A DNA stretch of 64,000 nt from Adineta steineri (lineage: Eukaryota > Rotifera > Eurotatoria > Adinetida > Adinetidae). Position numbers and translations under genes: made by a program. The stretch lies in NCBI GenBank assembly GCA_905250115.1, contig CAJNOI010000081.1:62001-126000 (forward strand), written 5' to 3'. Of the stretch, positions 13,190-26,920 are shown one piece after another. Position 1 is the first letter of the stretch. The number at the start of each line of letters is the position of its first letter. The notes under the pieces were generated by a model. It had not been told where the DNA came from. It was given only the letters and a program-made list of their open reading frames with translations, and did no database searches.

Positions 13190-14170
13190 TTATAGCTGAC
13201 GAACAAAAAAAAACCGTATAATGAAGTCATAGACGTCTATTTGTACAAATATACTCGAACCTTGAAAGAATAAAACAGGAATGAATAAAAATAATAATCT
13301 CTAACCACAATGGAAACGTTTGCATCGACGATATTCAAGGATATCTTTTTTTTCTCTCATTTCAAAGTTTTCAAATTTCTTATTTTTGTTTTATCTGCAC
13401 TATACATATTTAAGTGTTCTTTACCTATGGAGCATTTTATAAATCAAAAGTCACCTTTGAAGTTGAAAGTAAACGAAGCTAGTCAAATTTTTTCGTTCTA
13501 TAAAATCAGACTTTGACATAGAAGTTTTCAAAATTCCTCGTGTATATATGACGGACTTCTCGAAAATATTCTCATTGAAGATGACCGTATTATTGGAAAA
13601 ATACGCGATTGGCAAGAAAGATTATTACGAATGTACAATTTTTTGTTTTTCAAATGAGATAAAAATAAACAGTTTGTTTTTCTTTCTCAACACTGTCAAC
13701 ACAATTAATGATCAACATCTTTTCTGTTTTTTATTTAGTCTTATAATTATTATGCCGTACTCTCATCAGTTTCTTTTCTTTGCATTTTTCTTCATCGATA
13801 GAAACGAAAATCAGATTTCAAAATAATACGAAACAAGAGAAGATATTGTTATAACGGTCTCAATTAAAAATCTATGACTAAGTGCATATATGTACGATGT
13901 CCTTATCGTTCTTGCAGTTGTATATGATTTCGTTTAGGTATCAAGAACATTACATAAATTGTCACTAAAGATTAGTAAATGGTATTTTGATTACCATTGA
14001 TATATTCAATAAATATATAATCATTTTGAAGTAATATAAATTACAAAATAAAAAATTGGTTCTTTTTATTCTCCTTTTCAGACATTTTTCATTGATAAAT
14101 TAGCAATTTTTTCATTACGTAATAGTATAGAGAGAAAGGGAGAGTATTCGTCTTTTGCAATCTCTACTGT
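13190..14170 (+). repeat. Diverged direct repeat, copy B
   Basis: Second copy of the 640-1330 sequence, same orientation, about 12.5 kb away on the other side of the perlecan-like gene. It is longer than copy A because of extra sequence around 13500-13800 and 13880-13950. The last block, around 14095-14130, matches the one around 1275-1300. Confidence 0.75.
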
Positions 14171-16552
14171 CTATCGTGTGTAATACTAATAGAAGATGAT
14201 GGAGAACATATGAAAAAAGAAAACGATTCGACGTACATTAGTAACGTCATAGTTGAGTCAAATGTATGTTCTTATAGCTGATAAAAAATATTTGATATAG
14301 TTTTATGTATTAAGTAATGAGAATAAAAAATGAGTCGATTTTGATGTAGTTAACAATCTTTACATTCTTTTTCAAAGAAATTTTAGAAATAGAGTAAAAA
14401 ATATGTTTCTATTCAACATTATTTTCAACTTGCAATACTTCTACACTGGAAATATCATACTAATTGTGTTCAGAATGTTATTAGAAAAGATAAGACAATT
14501 TTTGAGTAAAGTCGAGTATAACTTTTACACAGGTAATCGTTGTTATCGTTCATAAATGATTGAATGCACAAAAAGAGAAGTTCAACTTAAGTGATAGATG
14601 TATGCTCTGGATATTGTTGTACAACATAATGTCAAGTTTGTTGGAAAAAATATGTTTTGGTGTTTGATGTTTAGCTATCCTGTCAGATTTGACACCAATT
14701 TTCAATTGTTTGACAATTAATCTTCATCAAAATATACATTACTGTCCTATTCTTTCTTGACTTCTTCAATAGGATTGTTTCCTTCATAATAATTCGAAAT
14801 CGTGAAACAGAAGACCATGACTGTCATCTCAATTTGTACTACGTTCTATTTTCTCTTCTTTTTTCCGCCCTTCTAAAGGTTTATTATCAAGTATCATCGT
14901 TCATCTCTGAATTTGAACCGTATGACAATTGCATTTATCCATCATTATAGTAGCTCTTGAATAAAATCATGTTGTGATACATATGATGGATGTTAACAAA
15001 ACCAAGCGACAATATATACTTGATAGGTCATAATTTGTATCACTCTTTCTACTGTAGTTATTTTTGTATATGATATGTCATAATGAGTATAGATCGATGG
15101 CAACAAGAAATAACACATTTCGCGACTGCTTCGACATTTAACAGAGAGCAAGAAACTTCTCTCGTTATAGTAATATAATCATATCTAATTTGTAATTAAC
15201 GAATTGCAAAAGGGACTTATCTAAGTACATTCTTCAGATAATTATAGTCTCATGTCAGTTTATAAATCGAATAAATCTTATTTAATTATCATCATTGAAC
15301 ACATGAAACTACAAGAAAGAAAATCAAAGATAAACTTATAAATAAAAATATTCTTCCTTGAATAAACGTTGACATCTTTCATATATAGCAACATACAAAT
15401 AAGAGTCGTTTATCTATCCTGACACATACTGTATTAATGTCATCCTAATCTGTAAGGAAATAAAACAAAATACGAATCATTGTGATCAGAATTCGATTGG
15501 TGTGGGTGTTTATTTGTTCAATTAAAATACTTTTTGTTGATCTATCTGATTTATTTTTCTGGCTATTAGACATATACTAAATTGATGGAATCGAACTGAT
15601 GAAAGAAAATGATGATCGATTATAGCTGATAAATCTTTTATTGATAAGAGATAGCAATGAACAGTTTAATACTATTATGTAAAAGTTACAAATAGGAATT
15701 GGAAAAGAACGAACATGAAGATGATTATGAAAAAATAGATTCATATCATAATAAAGCTTTTTTAAATATGTTAAAAAGCTTAGCTATCAGATTATTATCA
15801 GTTGAGTGCTGTCTACAACGATTTTGATACTTCATACATTACTTTTTAGTTGTTACTCTTATAACAACAAAGATGTAATATATAACTACATCGGAAATCA
15901 TTCAAAAATATTTTATTATCCTTAAAAAGAACCGCTCGAAATTACTCGGATAAATCTAACTTAAAATGATCTTGATTTGACAATTATATTATTATAATAT
16001 TAGTCATTTGTATGACACGATACAGCGTCAACAGAGGCGTTATATGAATCATCTTGTCAGAGCGTTCAAAAAGTTTGTCTATTACGTAAAATTTAATAAA
16101 AGATATACTTGTCGCTAGCAATTTGTCATTAAATGTCATTTACAATAATGTACGAATGAGTCATGATAAGTTAACTAAGCAAGCACTGCAGTCTTACAAT
16201 AAAATGACGTCAAATTATGGATAAAATGTTTTTCTTCGGATCACACTCAGATTTGGGATCATCATACATCCTTTAGTTCTTGTAAATGAAGACCATAGGA
16301 TCGCGATCATTAAAAAAACTGACATACAGCGTCATCTATTTCATATGATAAAAACCAAATATTTAAATACTTTCGAAAGCCAAGATGAGATTGTGATAAA
16401 AATCTATAAAATATATCATAAATTATTTATTTTTATTTTTATATCAAATTCCTAAACCAATCACAATCCAGAGTATTTTTCTTCTTTTTTTTTTTGTTTC
16501 ATTGGTTTTCTATTCATATCTATAATTGTGACTAGACAAGTTCTAAATCAAT

Positions 16553-16963
16553 ATGGCATCTCTTATTAAGTATGAAGAAAATCTTTATTAATTAAAACAA
16601 GAATTCATTTGAATATTCTACTTTAGATTGGCAACAAAATTAGCGATTGTCGGAGGTGCTACTGTACTTGTTGTTAATCACGAAGTATTTGGTGCGAATA
16701 AATATACTCAACAAATCATCAATGAAGTTCGTACAAAATTACCCGATACAGCTGAAGCTTTCGATCAAATTCCTACTAAACAAGAACTTAATAATAGTCT
16801 TGTGGAAAGTTGGAATTCCGGTATGAATAGTTTTGCTTTTTTTATTTAATTTTCCATTGAATTATTTAAAATAGGTGTTCAAAAAACATTTAAATGGATT
16901 GCTGATGCACCAACACACACATCTCAATTAGTTTCTAGTGTCTCAGACAAAATCAAAGGCTAA
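16553..16963 (+). CDS. MIC13: MICOS complex subunit MIC13/QIL1-like
   Basis: Small inner-mitochondrial-membrane protein of the MICOS complex, which shapes cristae junctions. Three exons: 16553-16569, 16627-16820 and 16875-16963 (GTATGA and GTATGAATAG donors, TTTAG and AATAG acceptors), giving 99 residues. The N-terminus MASLIKLATKLAIVGGATVL is the single membrane segment with a Gly-rich core. It is followed by a V-FGANKYTQQ stretch, a hydrophilic middle and the family-typical SWNSG motif near residue 68, then an amphipathic C-terminus. The family is short and fast-evolving; length and motif order match animal MIC13. The 17-nt first exon is why the open frame alone starts too late, inside exon 2. 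Confidence 0.72.
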
Positions 16964-17940
16964 CAAGAGAAAAAGATCAATGGTAGTCAATAACAGTTAG
17001 TGTGTGTGTGTGTGTTGTTTTTTTATGATCTTTAATATATATATTAGAGGAAGAATTCTTTTTTATTGTATTTATTTATTTTTCTTATTGGATGAGAATA
17101 TTCTTTTGCATCTGCATTTGTTGATTAGATGTGTATACAGGGCGCAAAATATTGTTATTGTATACTATATCATCGGGGCTAAGGGGTCGTACGTCGAACA
17201 CAACAGAACAACAACAACATCGATAGAATGCTATTCGTTGTGGCAGTTTGTTTCTTCTCTCTCGTCTTCGTCTTGTCTTATTTTCTTTTCCTCTCTCTCT
17301 CTCCCTCTCTCACTCTCACTCCATCGTTCTATCCAAGCAACAACATCAGCAGCAGCTTCATGGCAACATTCGAGCAAGAAAGAGCGAGTCAAGATAAACA
17401 ATATTCGTATATGCATACGCGAATCTAATTCTTCTTTTTTTTTCTTCTTCTCCTTTCTCGTTTGAAAATTTGATGCATCTGTTGTTTTTTTTTTTCTTCT
17501 TTCCTTTTATTCTTCTATGTGTTTGCTTCGCCAAGCAACATACACATAAATAACAAGCTTTGACCTCTCTTTCTTCGGTTTTTTATACGAGAAAGAAAAG
17601 AAGAAAAAAAAAGAGGTAAAAAAAACGAAGAACGGACAAACAAGCAAGCAAGCAGTCATCATCGACCTAAAAGAGAAAGCATAGTCGGAAAAACAGCCAT
17701 CTGTCAGTCGTTTTATTGAACGCGTGTTGAGTTTATGTGTGTGACTATCGCAAGCAAGCAAGGAAGGAAAAGAATAATAATAACAAGCTTTGATAGAAGA
17801 AGAAGAAGAAAAAAAAATGTCTCTCACCCAACTCAAAGCATGGTTGAACTCGTCACCGATATTGTTTTTATTTTTTTTTTCTAGATTATCGTTGGATGAA
17901 TTTTTTTTTCTTTTTCTTCTTCTTCTTCTTCTCAATATAG
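16964..17940 (+). other. MIC13 3' flank and FOXP 5' leader region
   Basis: Noncoding. It contains a (GT)n run near 17000, CT-rich tracts at 17260-17320 and 17430-17520, and a long pyrimidine tract (17870-17935) running into the acceptor ATAG at 17937-17940, one base before the FOXP start codon. The pyrimidine tract and acceptor suggest a 5'-UTR intron or a trans-splice acceptor. Confidence 0.5.
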
Positions 17941-17941
17941 A

Positions 17942-20900
17942 ATGAGAGTAACAACAAATCGAACATCAAAACTTCAAACAGCAACACGTACGAAAGCATC
18001 AACAACAACTATATTGAATGAACAAACAGGCCATTTACAAAATGGTACAACTATAGTTTCACCAACATCATCGAATAATGTATGATTTTATATTTAATTG
18101 ATTGAATAAATTTTTTTTCAATTATTTTATTTTTTTAGAGTTCACTTCGTTTAATTGATTCAGGTGATTATTTATCAGCAGCAGTTTCTCCACAACAGCA
18201 TCAACCTGTAACAACATCAACGATGCTTCAATATTTACAACCATCACCAACTGCAATACAAAATATGCTTATTCAACAGATATTAACAAGTCCCGAACAG
18301 GTACATTGATCATATGATGCAACAGGTCAATCTATATACGTTATACATTAACCATCTTTCCCTTTTTATTATTATCAGGTAGGCAAATGTCTATGAAGCC
18401 TACAATATCTGTCTCTTCATACATAAGCAGTGAACACTATAGTTTGCTTTCTCATTTTTTTTCTCTCCCCTCGTTATTTCTTTTGACGGCGTGTTCGTCG
18501 AACGACAAACATCGCGCAGGACGTTGAAATGTAGTGTTCGCTTGTAAGGACGGCCAAAAAACAACATACCGCACACACACANNNNNNNNNNATGGCATCT
18601 GTGACAGCTATAATAAAAGAATAGTATTAGAAGAATAGAGCGATAGTATATATATATTAATATCACATACTCTAATACGTTTTTACTCTATTATTTTTCT
18701 ATCTAGCAACGTCTACTCGTGGAAAAAATCAATCAACAATTGAATGAACAAATACAACTTAATCTTGTTCAACCAACAACAACAACAACGCAAACAACAA
18801 ATAATTCAGACGTTATTAAACAAATTCAAGTAAAAATCAAATTCGAAAGAAAAGATTTATTCAATCTCTTTCTTTTTAAAATAGAATCAACTTGCTAATC
18901 AACAATTACTTCTTCAACAAGTTTCATCTAAACAGCAGCAACAACAACAACAACAACAACAAATTCCTAGTCTGTTTAGCATAACAAATTCAAATAATAA
19001 TCAACCAACAACAGCGACTGTTCAATATTTAACTACTACACCTAATAATTCGTCTACTGCTGGTAAGATATATTTTTCTATTTTGATTTCTTGTCAGTTT
19101 TGAAAACAAATATCTGTCTCTCTAAACAAACTTCATATATAAAAATATACAGACACTCCATCGGTCATTTCAATTTCAACACGTCCTTATCAACAACAAC
19201 CGACAACTATCAATATTACCGATCTATTAACAACAAGTCGAACTAATAGCACTGGTTCGTCATACACACAACCACATTTTGAAAAAAAAATGATAATAAT
19301 AAATTCTCGCATTAAATGATTTCTCCTCTTGTTTTCTGCGTCTATATTTATGCTTTATTTGCACATTCCTATAATTTTCTATTTCTTTATCTTATATATT
19401 TTTTAAATATTTATTTTTCTAGGCTTAAATATTCTCGGAAATAATAATACTGAAGCACGAATTGTTATGCCAGCAACAACTATTAATCGTTCATCAACAA
19501 TTACAAATCAACAACAAGATTCTACTAATCCATTATTTCAACGAAATTATTGTCGATGGCCAAGTTGTGATACATTATGTTCAACATTAATAGATTTTAA
19601 TCGACATCTTAGTGATGAACATTCACTTGATGATCGTTCAGTTGCACAAGCACGTGTACAACAACATGTTGTTCAACAACTTGAAGCTCTTTTAACACGT
19701 GAACGTGAAATATTACAAGCTATGATGAGACATTTACATGGTGGTTCAACAAATACAAATGGAGCAACATCATCAAATTCAAATACAACATCAACACATA
19801 TTATAACACAACCAGCAACACGTACATTAACAACATCAGCTCCATATCATCATACATTAACTACAAATACACGTGCAGCACAGTTAGCATCATTATCATC
19901 TCCAGCATCTTCATCATCATCGATTAATAATACATCTTCATCAACAAATGCACTTCATCATTTACCAATAGTTAAATTAGAAAATGCATTTTTAACATCA
20001 GCTGGTGTTGTAACAACAACAAATTCACTTGATTCATATCATACAACAACACCACAAGATCTTTCATCAGGTACAAATGCAACAACATCAGCTATTTTAC
20101 GTGCTAGTGCATCAAGTTCACCACCACCTGTTCATACGGTTGAAGAAGAAGTTGGAGATGACACACAAGATGATGATGATGATGATGTTGATGATGATGA
20201 TATGGATGATACAAATGGTGATTTATCAACACATACAGGTCCAAATGGTAGTATATTACCTGTACTTAATATGAATAAACATCGTCTTAGTCGAAAATCA
20301 AAAAATATGTTAGCATTAGGTGGTAAAAAACCTGGAAAAGGAAAAGGTATATATATAGAAATAATATTGTTTTGTTTGCAATTAATTCTTCTCTTATTTA
20401 TTTTTAGAATTAAAAAATCGTGATTATTATATGACACATGATGTACGTCCACCATTTACTTATGCAACATTAATTCGTCAAGTAAATTTCAATAAAGTTA
20501 TTTTCATTATTATGATTATTATATTTTTTTTAGGCTATTATTGAATCTCCAGATAATCAATTAACATTAAATGAAGTATATAAATGGTTTGAAGCACAAT
20601 TTCTTTATTTTCGTAAAAATGCACAAACTTGGAAGGTTAGTTCTGAAGAAAATAAATTTTTTTATTTTAAATTGTTTTTTTTCTTCTAATTATAGAATGC
20701 TGTACGACATAATTTATCATTACATAAATGTTTTATGCGTGTAGAAAATATTAAAGGTGCCGTGTGGACGGTTGATGAAAGTGAATTTTGTAAACGACGT
20801 TTAACACGAGGTGCAGAAAAAGGAAACAATCACAATGAATCATCATCATCGTATGGGTAAGATTATTACAACAACAAAAAAGTCCTTTATCGCCATAGAA

Positions 20901-21955
20901 GACCCTGAATTTGAAATTAGTGGATCTCGTATTAAAATAATGTCTTAAACTGGACAAGGGTTATTGTGACTTTTCTATTTGAGAAAAACATATCGAAATC
21001 GCCTATTTGTATGGTTAATGTAAAGGACAAAAAACAGATATATAATCGTTATCTTGAGTGTTGACAAGTGCTTGATGATTAATATAAACGTGTTGTATTA
21101 TTTAATTGTTAATGTAAGAAAAAATGATGTTTATCCGAAACTGGACAATGTCGCAAAAATTGTCCTCGAACATTTCTATAAAAATATCATCTATTTCGAT
21201 AGTTTTGCTGATCAGTAGCAACTTAAATATCAAGGAAAAGATCTACGAGAATATGAATGTCATTCTTACTGTTGAATCGAAGAGTATCTATCCATAGAAA
21301 TGAGATTATATTTTATAATGAGTACTAGGAGTAATGTTGCTCTAGACTGAAATCTAAGCTTCACTTCGAATATTTTAGACATAATACATCTGCACGTTTA
21401 TCTACTGGTGAAGATCAAGCACTTTATTCTTATCCATTTGGTATCGAAGATGATTACAAAGATTTTAAAGTAATTTTGTTTTAACAAAAAATCTATTTTT
21501 TAAATTATTTTGTTAATTTAGGGTTTATTAAATCCTCATGAATTAGCATTAGGTAGTAGTCATTCTCGTGGCGGTCATGGTGATGAAGATGAAGAAGATG
21601 GAGATAATTCTGATAGTATAAATGGAAATGGTGGTGATCATCATGATCAATCCGCTGATATGAATCATAGTCAATATGATCAAACTGACGATGATGATGG
21701 ACAAAATGATATGAGGTACGTGTTTTTTTGTTCTATTATCCTTACAGTCGTTTTCTAATAGAAATATCTCGAATATTTAGAAAAGTAAAGAAAAATCGAA
21801 AAAAGGGTTCGTCTTTTTTTTGTATTTGCTCGCAAGGGGAAGGAAAAAACAGCAGACTTAATAATTTCTTTCTTTTTTAGACATATTTTAATAATCTTTT
21901 TTTTTGTTTTTGTTTTAGTTTAGCACATGGTGACGATGAACAAGTTGATGAATAA
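17942..21955 (+). CDS. FOXP: FOXP-type forkhead transcription factor
   Basis: DNA-binding regulator of the FOXP subfamily. Twelve exons join in phase: 17941-18079, 18139-18300, 18707-18829, 18885-19062, 19153-19254, 19423-20346, 20408-20481, 20534-20635, 20696-20856, 21379-21469, 21522-21715, 21919-21955, giving 761 residues. The N-terminal third is Gln/Thr/Ser-rich with a polyQ run. A C2H2 zinc finger ([10 protein letters not shown]...H....H, about residues 277-302) is followed by the FOXP leucine zipper ([16 protein letters not shown]), then a Ser/Thr-rich region and an Asp run. The forkhead (about 553-640) begins [14 protein letters not shown], with recognition helix [15 protein letters not shown] and the FOXP-specific GAVWTVDE. 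The acidic C-terminus ends VDE. Zinc finger + zipper + this forkhead is diagnostic of FOXP1/2/4-type proteins. Intron 2 contains an assembly gap, so an extra exon there cannot be excluded. Confidence 0.93.
18582..18591. other. 10-N assembly gap
   Basis: Ten N residues lie inside FOXP intron 2, straight after an (AC)n run. This is probably a collapsed or unresolved microsatellite join of unknown true length. Confidence 0.97.
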
Positions 21956-24344
21956 AAATAAAGTTCTCGTTGTGCAATATATACATATACATATATATAT
22001 ATATACATACATATAAATTATTTGTTTCTTTTTTCGTTTCCGACAGACATAATGTCAGATAATCCACTTCTTCTTCTCTTTATTCGACATACGCACATGT
22101 ATAACAGTAGAACCATCTCTCTCTCCACTTGCTTTTTCGTTTTTTGATTTGATTTCTATATACAATGTATATAGTTTGTGGATAGTCATCAGAATTGACT
22201 TTTATAAAAAGTTGGTATTATTATTATTATTATTGAATAAACGAGAAAAAAAAATCTAGAAAATCTTTTGTCAGTGTGTTTATGTTCTAATGAGCATATT
22301 GCTCGTTCGTTGGCCTTTTCTTTTCATAAATAATCTTGTGCCTACTGATGTTGCTTCATTTTTTTCTTCTTCTACATCGTCGTCTGTAGTGTGTGAATGT
22401 ATTTATCGTTGTTTTCTTTTCTCTCTCTCTCTCTATCGTGTTTTGTCATATTGTTTGCACATATATATTGTGTTTTGCTGCTAACTATTTTGTTTTCTTT
22501 TTCTGTATCTTCTCTTCCGTCTTTATGGTTCGCGTCTTCTGGTTTTTTCTTTTTTTTTTCTTCATCAGTTTTACTCATATTATGTTGTATTTGTTTTTTT
22601 TTCTTCTTCTCTTGTTCTATGATGTATAAAAACAAGATGGGTAAAATGGTGATGATTATATATTGAGAAAAAATCAAAGTTTGTTTCGAAAACATCTTAA
22701 AATTCAAAAAAAATTGTTATTTATTATTTCACAAGTAGAGTAGCAAGAAAAAAAATTTTATTTGAAATTGTAAGATATCATTTTTATGTAAACAACATAG
22801 ACATATAAGAATTCTGTAGTTCAGAAAAAAAATATATAACAAGATATTCACAAAGTTATTGATTAAATATCGAAGAACGATGTAAAAAAAACAATTTTTT
22901 TGTTCTTCGATTGTAAATTTTAGATGAACTAAATTGCGTTCGTTTGTTTTTTAATAATTCGATATGATAAATGTATAATCCAAGATTTCTATGAAATATG
23001 AAGTGAGTAAATTAGTGCATTTTTTCTATCTATCGATATTATTAATCACCTGTTGATAATGATATAATAAAAAAAATTTATAAGTTCAAAATTTGAATAA
23101 TAACAATTGAATTTGCCTATGATCGAATTACTCAAGACATAATGAGTAATATAAATCGAGCCGGTATTATTCATATCAATAAAAGAAGGATATAGTTTCA
23201 CTGTGAATATTTTCATCTGGTGTTCTTTTGACTTTCTTTCTATGCTCGAAGTTATTGCAGGAGAAAATGGGTACATCGAAAAAAATAATAAATATTAGTG
23301 TTGGATTACATAAATGACTCATCATAATAAAGGGTAGATGACAACTGAGTGCTACGAAAAATTTCAGGTTAATGAGTTTAGCAGAAAGTTATTCAGTAAA
23401 TAATAATATGTAATTAACGATTTAACAATGAAATGTATACTGTTATTCTATATAACCATGGTGATTATTTGAAAATTACAAATGTGTAAATTTAATATAT
23501 AGATTTGACGTAATTAGTAAAATTATGAATTTGGGTAGAAATTTCATTTATTAAAATCTTCATCAATAACTAAGTGACTACTATGTCGTCTTGTTATGAC
23601 TGATAATTTTATCTTAAATATGGTACGATCTTCTTTCGATAACTTATTTGTTATATATGGTGCGATTACCTTTATTTATGTATCACTGTTATATACATGG
23701 CGTGATACCATATGAGTACACGTATCTATATATATATATATGTTCTTTCTTTTCGTTCTTCTATTCTTATTATAACACTTGTAAGTTTTAATTTATTTTA
23801 ATCAATTTCTCATAAATAAAGCCTTACAAATTAAAATATATACTCTATCGTCAACAAACTATATTTATATTGAAGAAAAAAACAAGTCGGGTAGGATATG
23901 AATCTATTTTTTGATTTTGTATTATCGATTGATTATCTATTTTTAAAATCAAAAATCATGTCATTTTTAATACGTGAAATAGTTTGATGATGTTTGTTAT
24001 TCATTTTACTTATAAGTAAAAAGTACATGCTTATAATCACATTCAGTGAAAACGACAAACGAGGAAAACAAATTCTATCTTTCAAAGGTACAAAAAAGTA
24101 ACTGACTGACAGCTATTATTAATACGTTTTTCTGGATTATTTGAATGTGTCATTGATAGCAATGACACACAACATAAACATTCTTTAAACCTTATTTTTT
24201 CTTTTTCGTTCGTTCTATTTTTTTTTGCTGTATATAACTAACTGACAGATTCTGTATTACATAGTTAAACGAAATATATATCTCATTTTTTTAGTATTCA
24301 TTCTAGAAGAGCAAAGTACAAATTTTTCTTATCACAAACTAACA
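21956..24344. other. Intergenic between FOXP and HMG-CoA synthase
   Basis: FOXP 3' flank, including a (TA)n/(CATA)n run near 21980 and a candidate AATAAA poly(A) signal near 22235, then T/CT-rich low-complexity sequence (22350-22620) whose open frames are compositional artefacts. The last 250 bp form the HMGCS promoter region with a hairpin palindrome. No other gene was recognised. Confidence 0.6.
24146..24169 (+). promoter_or_regulatory. Perfect inverted repeat upstream of HMG-CoA synthase
   Basis: Two perfect 10-bp arms, TGTGTCATTG and CAATGACACA, are separated by a 4-base loop. The repeat sits about 180 bp before the HMGCS start codon. It may be a dimeric factor-binding site or a cruciform; the function is unknown. 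Confidence 0.55.
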
Positions 24345-26186
24345 ATGAGCGAAAATGGTTATACACATCGTCCAACATCCGTTGGTATTCTTGCTTGTGA
24401 ACTTTATATCCCATCACTTTATGTTGAACAATCATCCTTAGAAACCTATGATAATGTTTCAAAAGGAAAATATACTATCGGTTTAGGACAACAACGTATA
24501 GCAATATGTTCTGATCATGAAGATATTTGTTCATTATGTTTAACTGTTCTATCACGTTTACTTGATCAAACTGGTGTACATCCACAACAAATTGGTCGAT
24601 TAGATGTTGGTACAGAAACATTAGTTGATAAAGCTAAATCAATTAAAACTGTATTAATGCAATTATTTGCTGAAAATGGAAACACAGCTGTTGAAGGTGT
24701 TGATAATGTTAATGCATGTTACGGTGGAACAGCTGCAATATTTAATGCTATTCATTGGATTGAATCAAGTTACTGGGATGGACGATATGTAAATTGAAAA
24801 AAAAATAATGTTTTTAAGATTAATTCATATCGAATAATTTTTAATACTAGGCAATTGTTGTTATGGGTGATATAGCTGTTTATGCTAAAGGAAATGCACG
24901 TCCAACAGGTGGTGCAGGTGCTTGTGCACTTCTTATCGGTCCTAATGCTCCTATTGTTTTTGAACCTGGTTTGTATAAGTTACAATGAATACCTGAATAA
25001 TTAGTTATGAAACTATTTAGGTTGTCGTTCAACATATATGAAACATGTTTATGATTTTTATAAACCAAATTTAAGTTCACCATATCCTGTTGTTGATGGA
25101 CAATTAAGTGTACAATGTTATACATCAGCACTTGATGCATGTTATACACAATATTGTACAAAAGCACAAATGAATAATGAATCTCATTCAAATCAATCAT
25201 CAGTCAATGAAGTTAATTTATCAACATTTGCTGGCATTGTTTTTCATACACCCTATGTAAAACTTACTCAAAAATCTTTATCAAGATTATATTTAAATGA
25301 TATTATACGTGGTTGTTCATATATACCTAGTCCTTTAGTAGAAAAATATAAGTAAGATTGAAATTTTTATAAAATCAACCAATAAATTTCTTTTCATTTT
25401 ATTTAAAAGAGGAAAAATTGATCTAGATTCTTCAATGAACGATAAAGAACTTGAACGTGATCTTATTGAAAAAAGTCGTGAAGTCTATGAACAAAAAACT
25501 TTACCAGGACTTTATTTTTCACAAAATATGGGAAATATGTATACACCATCAGTTTATTATAGTTTATTTTCATTTCTTAGCAGGTTAGTTAATTAATTAA
25601 TCGAATAAATTCTTAATTTATAAAATATTTTTGTTTCTTCTCTAGTCAAACAAATGATGAACAATTATATGGTCGACGTATTCTTTTATTTTCATATGGT
25701 TCAGGTTTAGCATCATCTATGTATAGTATGATTTGTCGTAAAGTACATGATTCTCGTTTTACACTTGCACAAATACAAAAAAGTGTTAAACAAGCACGTC
25801 ATATACTTGATAACGAAAGAACAGAATTAGAACCAGATTTAATGGATAAATTATTATTAGAACGAGAAGAAAAGGATCATAAAGGTAGAAATTATATCAT
25901 TTTTGAAAGAAATCATTCAAGGGTTTTCTTTCTGCTCTTTAGCACCATTTACACCAACACAACCAAGTGAAGTATTAAAATCGGGTAATATGTATTTACA
26001 ATCTGTTGATAAAAATTATCGACGTTTTTATGAAAAATTCTCTGGGAATAATGACACGACTGATAATGAAACTATTCAAAAACTTTATGTAAGAATAAAT
26101 CATATAATCTCTTTTTTCTAAAAATTCATTTCAATTTTTAGACTGAATACTTTCAAACTCGCCAAACAAATGATGATACACATTAA
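24345..26186 (+). CDS. HMGCS1: Hydroxymethylglutaryl-CoA synthase (cytosolic type)
   Basis: Condenses acetyl-CoA with acetoacetyl-CoA to HMG-CoA, the entry to the mevalonate pathway. Seven exons join in phase: 24345-24788, 24851-24968, 25021-25351, 25410-25583, 25646-25884, 25943-26088, 26142-26186, giving 498 residues. The catalytic triad is intact: Glu91 in DVGTET, Cys125 in VNACYGGTA and His263 in VFHTPY, close to the numbering of the human cytosolic enzyme. [19 protein letters not shown] and the C-terminal [16 protein letters not shown] are family blocks. The protein starts MSENG with no transit peptide, so cytosolic isoprenoid/sterol supply is inferred rather than ketogenesis. Introns are about 50-60 bp. 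Confidence 0.95.
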
Positions 26187-26920
26187 TAATTTGATAATTT
26201 TATATTTGAACTGTGTTTTCTTTTCCTAGTAGTTTTTTTACGTTAGTGTTTCACACTTATTTTGTTTTTGTATTGGTTATGATTGTTATTACTAACTTTT
26301 TAATAATATACTTGCATGCAATAGCATTTTAGCTAAAAATCAAAAAGGTTTTATTCACAAAAGTACTGTTGAATACGAATTTATCTATAAATTACTCAAA
26401 GATCTTATCGTATACTTAAGAAGATTACCGTTTTTCTAGGATTAACCTGTAGGTGAAAATAATCTATGATTGTCGTGCATCATAAGAATTATTCCTTGAA
26501 TCGTACTATAATCTTAATTTTATCTGAAAGTACATATTTTGTTAAAGATGATTGAGAGCGAAAGAAAACGTTCATACAACAAGTGTACTTATACCATAAA
26601 TGAGTGTGTATTTAATATAAACGAAAATATATTATTCATTCTGCTCGTCGACATCGCCATACTCTTGTATTTTGTCAAAATTTTTGCTTATGATATGAAA
26701 TGTTTACATTAGCAATATATTATACCGAAACTAACATTGTTTATCAGTAAATTTTGACGTGAAAGAATCTGTAAACTTTGTCACATATGACAGCGCAACT
26801 CTTATATTTGTCATATTTACATTTTATTTCATTAATATGAAAAGTAATAAATCAACCATTCTATTCGAGGGCAGAGTGGATACGAGTGCAAAATGTACTC
26901 ATACCGACCTATGTCCTTAC

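Larger units (their letters stand above)
9650..16552. other. Long gene-poor interval
   Basis: About 6.9 kb with no supported gene. It holds a degenerate tandem repeat (10600-10750), the second copy of the flanking direct repeat (13190-14170) and a perfect CRE octamer TGACGTCA at 12881-12888. The remaining open frames are short AT-rich runs without domain character. Confidence 0.6.

Noticed and set aside
13310..13826. Two short frames in repeat copy B as genes
   Set aside because: Copy A does not preserve the same frames, so the conserved feature is DNA rather than protein.
17004..17465. Open frames in the FOXP leader region
   Set aside because: Driven by CT/T-rich low complexity; no domain, and both strands give similarly biased frames.
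22290..22707. Overlapping Phe/Ser-rich and Lys-rich frames downstream of FOXP
   Set aside because: Artefact of a long pyrimidine-rich tract; no conserved motif.
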